NCBI GenBank assembly: GCA_015179125.1
Contig: WHVA01000016.1
Span: 310,001 to 374,000 of the forward strand
Direction of reading: 5' to 3'
DNA: 64,000 nucleotides
Source of the DNA: Gautieria morchelliformis
Lineage: Eukaryota > Basidiomycota > Agaricomycetes > Gomphales > Gomphaceae
The notes under the pieces: generated by a model
The model's database searches: none
Seen by the model: only the letters and a program-made list of their open reading frames with translations
Told to the model about the DNA's origin: nothing
Shown here: positions 43,131-54,400 of the stretch, in pieces
How the letters are laid out: every line of letters begins with the position of its first letter
How positions within the stretch are numbered: the first letter of the stretch is position 1
Program-made: the position numbers and the translations under genes

Positions 43131-43361
43131 AACCCACACAAATTTCATCCATTTAAAAGGCTTGGTGATCCACATATAAATAATTGACTGGCCATTTATA
43201 TTATTCATGGTAGTGTCTATGTGCATGGTGATACCATTATAATATGCTGGATCCTCCACCGGCGCTGCTGTTGGAAAACCCCTTTGCAGTTTTAAGGGAT
43301 TCTCCTTCACCCTGGCAAAAATTCATCCACCTAAGGGATCGGTGGATGGATCGGTGGATGC

Positions 43362-43417
43362 AACTCCGGTGGAAAATCCACCGGCCGACAATACCTGGTG
43401 GATTTTCCACCGGAGTT
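43362..43417. repeat. perfect 21-bp hairpin (GGTGGA/TCCACC type)
   Basis: Arms 43362-43382 and 43397-43417 are exact reverse complements with a 14-nt loop. Further GGTGGATGGATCGGTGGATG text lies to the left. The unit ends at CCCGCAGTG (43440), as at 39718. It lies upstream of the dehydrogenase TATA box. Confidence 0.75.
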
Positions 43418-43525
43418 TGGCGGTGTTCTTTCCCGCAGTGCTGAGCTCTGATGACCCGAGCCAAAGACCCCGCTTTTGAGTCGAGCCGGGCTTTTCAGGA
43501 CACTAGTTTCACTTCTACACATAAG

Positions 43526-43545
43526 TACTATATAAGAAATCCATC
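43526..43545 (+). promoter_or_regulatory. TATA box of the aryl-alcohol dehydrogenase, now separated by LINE2
   Basis: TACTATATAAGAAATCCATC lies immediately left of LINE2. The sequence right of the LINE poly(A) tract continues as AAGTCCATCTTACATG and reaches the dehydrogenase ATG 36 bases later. Removing LINE2 places TATATAAG about 60 bp before the ATG, a normal fungal spacing. This is inference from the joint. Confidence 0.5.
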
Positions 43546-43691
43546 GAGTGACACGACGCCTACCACAACCACCAAAAAACACAAAACCAAATTTCTCGTG
43601 TACACAATAGATACACAACACTCTAGTGTGACGCTGTTTACTACCAGCGATACCACACAGCGCCTGCGAAAAGAAAACAGGCGAAAAAACG

Positions 43692-45466
43692 ATGCCGCCG
43701 AGCATCGACCCACTTTTGCCCGCCACGTCACAAGGCCGCACGAGGGCGAGCACCACACAGCAGACCGGAAATAGATCTAGAGCTGAACTATTAGCAGAGC
43801 CTAATGCGACAGTACGTACAAGGGAGCAGGCCAGGAACCACCTCGACAGATACGGTTACCTAGCCAAAGAGGACCCCCTCTCAGCGGAGCAGCTCAGCTA
43901 CGTGCTGCTGTCACTGGTGCACAACGTCAGCGGAAAAACGCTACAAGAAGGAGTACGAGCGGTTGCAATTTTGATGTTGGAGGAGGCGGCGAGGGGAGTA
44001 GGGGCTGCGGTCATGCGGCACGTGGAAAAGAGCCTCGCCCCAGTCATGGCAAAGATCGAAGCGGCAGCTGAGACGGCGAAGGAAGTCACGGAGATAGCAA
44101 AAGATACGACAGAAGGAGCCAATAACCTTATGGAGCATCTGAGGATCATAGGCCAGCAGAGAGCGCAGGCGAGGGAGGAAGGACGCGGGGAAAGGACATA
44201 CGCGGCGGCGTTGAAAGGTAATGTACCTCTGTCACACCCGAACAACCTGGCAAAAGCGAAAGCGAAAGCAAGGCAAATACTGATAGATAAGGACCCACAA
44301 GGAGAACAGGACCCCTCGGCGGGCTCACAGAACAGGAGCTGGTAGCGAAGGCGAACGAGGCGATTAGCAACCTAGAAGAGGACCACGGCCAAACTGACAT
44401 GACATTCGTCGGAGCCAAAAAGCTTGCAAATGGCGGAATAGTGTTCGACATGGAGACGGAAGATGTAGCGAGATGGATTCAGGAGAACAGGAGAGTTTTC
44501 CTAAGCAAGTTCAGCGGAGCAGCTGTAATAAAGGACTGGGCAATGACGGTAATAGTGGAATACGTACCCCTGAGCCATTCACCCGACGCACTCGCGGAGA
44601 TGAGAAAAATAGAGCGAGATTCCAAAATCCCCGCCGGCTCCCTACTATCGACTCGGTGGATAAAACCCATACATAGAAGAACCACGGGACAAAAATCCGC
44701 TCACGTCATCGCCAGATTCGCCACGACCGAGGCCGCGAACCAAAGCATAAGGGACGGCCTGATAATAGCCGGCAAGAGGACGTGGGCTAGAAGAATGAAA
44801 AGAGAGCCGCACCGATGCCTCAAGTGTCAAAAATACAACGCGAGGCACATCGCGGCCGAGTGTAATAGCCGAGACAGGTGCGGAATGTGTGGAGGTGAAC
44901 ACAGGACAGCGGAATGTGAAGAGGTCGACCCGAGCAAGTTCAACTGCGCGAATTGCGACGTACAGGGGCACACATCCTGGGACAGGACATGCCCGACATT
45001 CAAGGCGGCATGCTTAGCGGCAGAGAAAGGAGACCCAGAGCACACGTACAAGTATTTCCCAGATGAGAATCCGTGGACGTGGGAGCAGAACAGAGCGGAA
45101 GAGGAGGTGGAAGACGCCGGGGATATGCTAAGGAGATACAGCGCACAAGAAGGCAGGAGGAGACAGGCAGCGGAGGAAGAATACCGAAGCGGAAGACAAA
45201 CGGGCTTCAGAAGCTGCGAGAGACAGCAGACAGACGAGGACAGCCCATGGCACAGGGAAGGGAGACAGAGCAGGGGAAGCATGAGGGGGCGAAGAGACGG
45301 GGTCAACCCCCAGATAGGACATAGGGACCAGGGATGGCAAAGACAGGAGCGAGAGGTGGGAGAAATTCGACAAAGCCGATTAGACAAATACGGAATAGGA
45401 GAAACACACGGACAGGAGCAGATGGGAGAACGCAAGGAAGGCGACACCAACACAAACCGGGGATGA
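43692..45466 (+). pseudogene. LINE2 ORF1 (RNA-binding, zinc knuckles), one frameshift
   Basis: ATG 43692 opens 217 codons to 44345. The homologous frame continues from about 44320 one base back (LTEQELVAKANEAI) to TGA 45464-45466. The C-terminus has three cysteine knuckles: CX2CX6HX4C (CLKCQKYNARHIAAEC), CX2CX3HX4C (CGMCGGEHRTAEC) and CX2CX4HX6C (CANCDVQGHTSWDRTC), then a charged tail. The N-terminal half is helical with heptads (AETAKEVTEIAKDTTEGAN). Expected to bind LINE RNA. The shift may be a lesion; a programmed shift is not excluded because no clear slippery heptamer was found. Confidence 0.82.
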
Positions 45467-48400
45467 ACAGAGAAAGCCCGCAGATCAAAAAATTGAAGAC
45501 TAGACAACAAAACGTTAACAAGTCGCTGACCGCAACAACAGAGATGCTAGCTAAGTGCTCACCTGACAATTATGATATCCTCGCTATACAGGAACCATAT
45601 GTTGACTTCCTAGGAAATTCCAGAGCGACGCCCAGCTGGTACACGGTGTACCCCAAAACGCACTTTCAAGAGAAGGGCAAAAGGACGAGATCGATGATAC
45701 TGATAAGCAAAAGAATAGCCACGAGCGCGTGGGAAGCAGTGGAAATAGGCACGCCGGACGCCACGGCGGTGAGGGTCAAAACGAACATGGGTAACGTGCT
45801 CATCATTAACATATATTGTGATTGTACGCAATCTGACAGCATAAGAGCCGTCTGTCAGGGGACACCCTGTTTTCCATTTCCAGTTCCGACACCACACCCA
45901 GTTCCGACTCCATTTCCGACTCCGCTTCCGGTTCCGATTCCATCTCCGCCTCCGCTTTCGGAAATGATTCCGCTTCTGGGAGAACTTCCACCAGTTCTGT
46001 TCGCCTTCCCAGTTCCACTCCAATTTCCGAGTTCCACCCTCGGAACAGTGTCGGAAATCAAGCGACTCGCGTAATAGGTGACATCAAGGGTCGATCAAGG
46101 GTCAGGGAGGTGCAGGGTTGATGGCGGGTGCCAAGTGTTGTCCCTGGCTGCGCAGCATAGTATAATACGGGCTCGCTGACATTGGGGGTCCTTAGACTTT
46201 TCTCTTTGGATTTCCCCTTGTCAGGTGAGAATCCCCTCTCTTGTATGCTCTGTTCATTTATACAGACTTTGGATTTCCCCTTGTCAGTTGTGTGGTAGTG
46301 TGATCTCCACAACTAGCCAGGGTTGCCCTTACAGCAGAAAAGTCTCTCCCATAGAGGACCGGCGGTCGTACTGCGTGTCGCAGCCGCCATAGGTGCGTTC
46401 GGAATCGGAGACAGCGACTCGGAGATCGCAACCTCTTCCGCACACACAGCGTACAACAACCCTTCTTCTTACGTCGAGCTCCCAACCCCGGAAATCCCGT
46501 CCCACATTTCTCCTTCCGACATGGATCCGGTCGATCGTCTTCAGAATATGGAGGAGGAATTGACGCGGAACCGGATGAAGACCGACGCGATTGAAACAGC
46601 CTTACAAGCGATTTTGGCTAAGTTAGATATTCCACAAGGTGGTGGAAATGAAATGTTGGATGATCCAGATTTCGGAAAAGCGGAACTAGCGGAGGAGAGA
46701 AAGTCCGCGAAGTTAGCAAAGGTCAAACCCGCAACTCCGGCGGACTTTGACGGAGATCGGGAGAAGGGACGCGCATTCTTCAACACATGCAGCATCTACT
46801 TCGCAATTGTCGGAGACCTCTTTCCGAACAACCAGGCTCGGATTCACTGGGCATTGTCCTTTTTCAAGTCGGACCGCGCAGCCCGTTTTGCAAACAAGGT
46901 GATCCGACATGAAGCAAAGGGCAAGGGGAACTACTTCCGGGACTGGGACGCCTTCGAGAAAACATTTTCCGACCAGTTCTGCCCAAAAAATGAGCAGCTC
47001 ACAGCCCTTACGAAGCTCGAGGGGACCAGCTGGTACCAGGCCAAGGATCCGGTCGATGACTATATCGATCGCTTCCAGGAGCTCATCGACCTTGCGGAGT
47101 ATGATGACGACAAGACGATCGTCATCAAATTCCGACGAGGACTTGATCCGACACTCCAGAACCAAGTTGCGCTGCTTGGGGATGGGGCTCCGGACTTTGA
47201 TGACCCGGAAGGGTGGTACCAAGCTGCACAGAGGGTGTCCCGGAACAGGGAAGCAAATGAGGCCTTCGTGGAGACGAGCCGGAATATGACGCGCAGTTCC
47301 ACTCGTCCTACTCCACCTGTGCCAAAACCCGGAAGCGCATTCATTCCCATGCGGAAAGTATTTCCGACGCTTGCTCCGCCCGCTCCTATTAGGAACCATA
47401 GCCCTCCTCCCTCGAAGAGTGGCCCTGCCCCGATGGATGTTGACCGCATGCGTGGAAAAGGCCGCGGAACTATCACTTGCTTCCGATGTCAACAACCAGG
47501 CCACTATGCCTGCGAGTGCCCCCAAGCGTTTGACATCCGGCTTATGACCACAGAGGAGAAACTCGAGCTCCTTCCAGAGTTCCTCGCACTTGCGGACATA
47601 AGCGGAGTGCCTACTGCGGAAGGAGTTTCCGAAAATGCGGAACATGGCGCATCGGAAGCGGAAGATGCGTCGGATTTTGTGACGCGCAGCGGGTGAGATG
47701 TGTGCCCCTGCTGCCTGTACATAACCGGTTTGCCTGTCTTGAAGTAGAGAATGAAAAGCCCCGACTCCCCTCACTTCATACAGACCCACCGGATAAAGTC
47801 ACACAAAAGCCAAATCCGACACCCCGTCTATCCCACATCCGCCCTTGGGAGAGACGCCTTCCGAAGCGCTATGTCGTTGCTGCACCCCTGGCCCCAAGTC
47901 ACTAGTCATTAAGGTAGAGATCCAGACGACCGATACGGCGGAAGTCAAATCCGGACCCGCCCTTGTCGATTGCGGGGCCACTGGTCAGTTTATGGACCGG
48001 GACTATGTGGAACGGAACCGACTGACGATGCGGAAGTTGCAACGTGCAATCCCGGTGTTCAATGTGGATGGAAGCCCCAATGAGGCAGGGTCCATCACGG
48101 AGATAGTGGACACAATTCTCCGCTACGATGGACACTCGGAACGCACTTCCTTCGCTGTCACCAGCCTGGGGAAGCAAGACATCATCCTCGGGTTTACCTG
48201 GCTTCAAGAGCACAACCCGGAGATCAATTGGCAGACTCGGAAGGTACTGATGAGTCGATGTCCAGCCAAGTGTCACATGTGCCGGTCGGAAGTGCGGAAG
48301 GAGCGCCAAGAGCAGCGGAAGACCGAACGGCTCATACAGACATGTCGTTCCGGCCCCCATCCACTGCTTGCAGAAGAAGACTCGGAAGCAGAATTTGACC

Positions 48401-51400
48401 CGGATCCCCCTTCCAATTCCGATTCCGACGTCATCCGACTCGGCCTGGAAGACACTCTGACGGAAGGGGAGCGCTTGCTGTACGTAAACCTTCCGCCGGA
48501 GGCGGAACACATCCGCGCCACCGGAAATATTTCGCAACGCCTTGCTGAAGCGTCTAAGAGGTATGATAGAGTGGAGGCGGAAATTCCGGAGTACCTGCGG
48601 GAGTTTGAGGACGTCTTCTCCAAGGAGTCGTTTGATGCCCTGCCTCCGCGGAAACTGTGGGACCACGCCATCGAGTTGGAGCCTGGGTCGAAGCCCACCA
48701 ACTGCAAGGTCTACCCGCTGTCACCCAAGGAGCAGGTAGAGCTCGATGCATTCCTTGCGGAAAATCTCCGTACAGGGAGGATCCGCCCCTCGAAGTCACC
48801 CATGGCATCTCCGGTGTTCTTCATCAAGAAGAAGGACGGCTCGCTCAGACTTGTGCAGGATTACCGGGCCTTGAATGCGATCACGATCAAGAACCGGTAC
48901 CCCATTCCGCTCATTTCCGAATTGATCACACAACTCCGCGGGGCGAAGTACTTCACTAAGCTGGATGTCCGCTGGGGCTTCAATAATGTCTGGATCCGGG
49001 AGGGAGATGAGTGGAAGGCCGCATTCCGCACCAACCGAGGACTCTTTGAGCCACAGGTCATGTTCTTTGGCCTCACCAACAGTCCTGCCAGGTTCCAGAC
49101 AATGATGAATGACATTTTCCGTGACATGATAGCAGAAGGGGTTGTCTGCGTCTACCTCGATGACATCCTCATCTTCACAAAAACAATGTCCGAACATCGG
49201 GAAGTCGTGCGGAAAGTGCTGGAACGACTCCGGGAGTACAACCTGTGTCTCAAGCCGGAAAAGTGCGAATTTGAGCGGACGCGGATAGAGTATCTTGGGG
49301 TGATTGTGTCGGAAGGAAAGGTGGAAATGGACCCTGTGAAGGTTTCCGGTGTGTCGGATTGGCCGGTGCCGCGGAACAAGAAGGAAGTCCAGTCCTTCAT
49401 TGGGTTTGTCAATTTCTACCGGCGGTTCATCAAGGACTTCTCCTGCCACGCCCGTGCCCTCTTCGACCTCACCAAGAAGGAGGTTGGATGGCGGTGGGGA
49501 GAGCCGGAACGGGCCTCCTTTGACAAACTCAAAGAGCTGATCACTTCCGCCCCGGTCCTGATCTTTCCCGACGACTCTCGCCCTTACCGAGTCGAGGCGG
49601 ATTCTTCCGACGCAGCTACCGGAGCGGTCTTGTCGCAACAGTCATCGAAAGAAGGTGGGGGGTGGCATCCGATTGCCTTCTTCTCTAAGAGTCTCAGTCC
49701 GGTCGAGCGGAACTACGAGATCCATGACAAGGAGATGCTGGCAATCATCCGAGCGCTGGAGGAGTGGCGACACTTCCTCGAGGGTGCTCTATGCCCATTT
49801 GAGATCTGGACAGACCACAAGAACCTCGAGTATTTCCGCACGTCTAAGAAGTTGAACCGACGACAAGCACGGTGGTCCCTACACCTGTCCCGGTTTGACA
49901 TCATGCTCCACCACCGCCCCGGCCGCACCATGGGCAAGCCCAATGCCCTATCCCGCCGTGCGGATCACGGAAGCGGAAGCGGAGACAATGCGGATATGAC
50001 ACTGCTCCGCCCAAGTCTCTTTGCAATCCGCGCCCTAGAAGGAGTGACTGCAGTTGGAGCGGAAGCAGAAATGCTCCGGGACATCCGGAGGCAGTACCGG
50101 AATGGAGAGAAGGAGGAGTCGGTGGTGAAGGCAGTGGAGGAACTCCGGAAAGGGCACTCACGGTCTGTACGGGCAGCGGAATGGTCGGAACGGGATGGGC
50201 TGCTCCACTTCAGAGGCAAGGTCTACGTTCCAGATGGGGTGGACCTCCGCCGCCGCATCGTGTCCCAGCACCATGACACGCGGGTCGCTGGGCATGCTGG
50301 CAGGTGGAAGACGCTGGAGTTAGTGGCTCGGAATTACTGGTGGCCTCAGATGTCCCGCTACATTGGACAGTACGTGAAGACATGTGATCTTTGTCTCCGA
50401 ACCAAAGCGCAACGACATCCACCCGTCGGAGAACTTGTTCCGCTCCCGATTCCCGAATCCCGCTGGGACACCATCAGCGTCGACTTCATTGTTGAACTCC
50501 CAGAGTCTCATGGCTACGACGCGATCATGAACGTCGTGGATTCGGTAAGCAAGGTGTCCCACTTCATTCCGACGCACACGACGATCACAGCCCTCGGAGC
50601 GGCCCGCCTGTTCCTTGCCCATGTCTGGAAGTTGCATGGGCTCCCGAAGCAAGTTGTTTCCGACCGAGGTCCGCAGTTTGTCGCGGAACTGACTCGGGAG
50701 CTCTACCGCCTGCTCGGCATAAAGCTAGCTACCACCACGGCGTACCATCCGCAGGGTGACGGACAGACGGAACGGGTCAATCAGGAGTTGGAGCAATATC
50801 TCCGCCTCTTTGTCAATGAGAGGCAGGACGACTGGGATGAATTACTTCCGCTGGCGGAATTCCAATACAACAACCATGTCCATTCCGCCACACAACAGAC
50901 TCCCTTCATGCTTGACTCCGGACGACACCCACGGATGGGCTTCGAACCACGCCAGGCTGAGTCCCGACTCGAGACGGTCAATGAGTTCCGAAACCGCATG
51001 GACTCCACCCTTTCAGAAGCCAAGTCGGCCCTTGCAAAGGCCAAGGATGACATGGCGAGGTACTACAACCAACGCCGGGTTCCTGCCCCAGAGTACCAAG
51101 TTGGAGACAAGGTGTATCTAGATGCAAGTGACATCCGCACCACACGCCCTTCACAGAAGCTTGCCCACCGCTACCTTGGGCCCTTCACAGTGACGCGGAG
51201 GGTTGGACGGAATGCATACCGCCTGCGACTTCCGATGTCCATGTCCCGCCTCCACCCCGTCTTCAATGTGGTGAAGTTACTCCCTATGCTTGAGGACCCA
51301 ATTCCAGGTCGGAAGGCTCATCCGCCACCTCTGCCAGAGATTGTAGATGGGGAGGAGCACTATGTGGTGGAACGGATCCTGGACAGCCGGTTTGTGCGAG

Positions 51401-54400
51401 GACGACTCCAATTCCTCGTGAAATGGGAAGGGTATGGGTACGAAGAGAATTCGTGGGTCCCGGAGCAAGATGTTTCCGCCCCGGACAAGCTCGGGGAGTT
51501 CTATAGGACACATCCCGGTGCCCCTCGCCGGATCCGCTCGTTGGCATTTCAATCCCTCGTGTCCCGTGCTTCGAGGACGCAGCACGCTAGAGAGGGGGTG
51601 ATGTCAGGGGACACCCTGTTTTCCATTTCCAGTTCCGACACCACACCCAGTTCCGACTCCATTTCCGACTCCGCTTCCGGTTCCGATTCCATCTCCGCCT
51701 CCGCTTTCGGAAATGATTCCGCTTCTGGGAGAACTTCCACCAGTTCTGTTCGCCTTCCCAGTTCCACTCCAATTTCCGAGTTCCACCCTCGGAACAGTGT
51801 CGGAAATCAAGCGACTCGCGTAATAGGTGACATCAAGGGTCGATCAAGGGTCAGGGAGGTGCAGGGTTGATGGCGGGTGCCAAGTGTTGTCCCTGGCTGC
51901 GCAGCGTAGTATAATACGGGCTCGCTGACATTGGGGGTCCTTAGACTTTTCTCTTTGGATTTCCCCTTGTCAGGTGAGAATCCCCTCTCTTGTATGCTCT
52001 GTTCATTTATACAGACTTTGGATTTCCCCTTGTCAGTTGTGTGGTAGTGTGATCTCCACAACTAGCCAGGGTTGCCCTTACACCGTCCAGACATATCTCC
52101 AAAAGCAGGCGGCCGACGAAGGGACGCAAGGGCAGGGACAGAACGTAGAAGGGATAATATGGCTGGGGGATTTCAATAGGCATCACCCGACATGGGACGA
52201 GCTGAGGAATTCGCACCTGTTCACAAGGGCTAACCTCGATGAAGCGCAGATACTACTCGATGTGGTGGCCGAGCTGGACCTACAGATGATCCTCCCAAAG
52301 GGGACACCCACGCTGAGAGCAATGACCACGGGGAACCATACACGCACAGATAATGTCTTCGCGTCTTCACCGCTAGCTGAAAGACTAACCAGTTGTAAGG
52401 CGGTGCCAGAGGAGAGACCCCCAAAGAGCGACCATTTCCCCATAGACACCACGCTCGACGTCACCGTCAGAGACAGTACACAGATAGCGAAGCCCAACTT
52501 CAGACAGGTGGACTGGCGGGCCTACACAGAGCGACTCAAGGACAGGCTCGAACAAGATATAAGCGCCCCAACACCGACCACCCCTCAGCAGTTCCACAGC
52601 CACCTAAGGACGCTGACAGAAGCGATCGCAGACGTGACGGAAGAGCTGGTACCTAGAAGCAGGCCGTCGCCATTCATGAAACGCTGGTGGTCACTACAGC
52701 TCACACAGATCAGGGTGGAGACGAGACAGCTGGGCAGAAGGTCGTACGCGAGGCGGAACGACTCAGCAGACGCGGCGCATGAGGAATATAGAGTAGCCAG
52801 AAACCGGTATGCCGAGGCTATTGAAGGGTCGAAAAAGGACCACTGGAAGGATTTCCTGGCCAGCATCGACCAGAAGACAATCTGGACAGCGCACAAATAC
52901 GCATCGTCAGACGCAACCGACGGGGGGCGAGTGCGAGTGCCGACACTGGTAACGACACGGGAAGACGGCACATGGCTGACTGTGGAAACAAACGAACAAA
53001 AAGCGAACCTGCTCTTCAACACGTTCTTTCCACAACCAGCCGCTGGGATAGAACAAGTGCCGAGAGGCTACGAATATCCCACGCCAGCATTCAGATACCA
53101 GCCGATCTCAGACGAACAGATAAGGAGGGCAGTAGACAAGCTGAACCCGTTCAAGGCCCCGGGGGAGAACGGTATCCCAAACGTCCTTATCAAGCAGTGT
53201 ATTGAAGTTCTACTTCCCTATATAGGACCACTATTCCGCGCGACTTTTGAATTGGAAGTGTATCCAGCGGAATGGAGAGACTCGATCACGAGAGTCCTGC
53301 GCAAACCGGCGAAGGCAGACTATACCGACCCAGGAGCGTACAGGCCCATCGCCTTGCTAGACACGATAGGAAAAGTTCTGTCAGCATGCGTGGCCGAGGA
53401 CCTGGTAAAAATGGCGGAAAAGCATCACCTGCTGCCCGACAACCATTTTGGATGTAGGCCAGGGCGGACCATGACCGATGCCATACACTACATAGTAGGA
53501 GAGGCCAAAGATGCATGGAGGAGGGGGAAGGTGCTGGGAGCGCTGTTTCTGGATATCAAGGGGGCTTTCCCAAGCATTTTGTTAGACAGACTCACTCACA
53601 ACATGCGCAGAAAAGGGATACCCCAAGAATATACAGACTGGATACGCCGGAAGGTGCAAGGCAGGCTCACGACAGTCAGTTTCGACGATTACACTTCGAC
53701 GACCAGACGGATAGAACGCGGGATGGACCAGGGCTGTCCGTTATCAGCAATCGCATATCAATTCTATAACGCAGACCTGATAGATGTGGTAAAGAATAGA
53801 AGAGGGGAGGGCAGCGCAGGCTTCGTCGACGACACAACGTTGATAGCGGAAGGGGCCACACTCAGAGAGGCCTTTGACAAGCTCGCGGACATCATGAATA
53901 GACCTGGGGGCGCAAGCTGCTGGGCGACAGAGCACGACTGCCAATTCGCGATCAAGAAGTTCGGCCTACTAGGACTCACCAGGCGCAGAGAAAGAGACCC
54001 AACAAGACCGGGTAAAACCAGGCCAATCCAGAGGCCCTCGATCAAAATTGGACAGCACGTAATAAAGCCGGCAGCGACGCACAAACTGTTGGGGGTAATC
54101 GTCGACCAAGAACTGAGGTTCAAAGAGCACACGAACTACGCGCTAAGGAAGGGAGAGGCGTACATCGGGCAGTATAGGAGACTAGCGAAGCCAACGAAGG
54201 GAGCCACAGCTAAGCACATGAGAACCTACTACCTGACGGTGGCCGTACCGCGAATGCTATACGCAGCTGACATCTTCCTAATACCAGCCACCGAACGCGC
54301 CAAGGGAACGAAAGGACATATAAACAAGCTGGCTCGAATACAGAGACAGGCCGCACTGGACATAACAGGGGCCCTAAGGACCACAGCAACCGACACGCTT

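Larger units (their letters stand above)
45853..52082 (+). mobile_element. gypsy-2: complete, very young Ty3/gypsy chromovirus (6230 bp)
   Basis: Two 481-bp LTRs (45853-46333, 51602-52082) beginning TGTCAGGGGACA and ending CTTACA. Target duplicate CCGTC (45848-45852, 52083-52087). I saw a single LTR difference (an A/G near 46156 versus 51906), implying very recent insertion. The purine tract AGAGAGGGGGTGA precedes the 3' LTR. Order: gag, protease, RT, RNase H, integrase, chromodomain. TTCCG/CGGAA words are abundant, most densely in the LTR. Confidence 0.96.

Noticed and set aside
45610..46061. Minus-strand frames with Arg/Trp/Asn or Gly-rich repeats over the gypsy-2 LTR
   Set aside because: Antisense reading of the TTCCG array; the same artefact recurs at 51549-51810.
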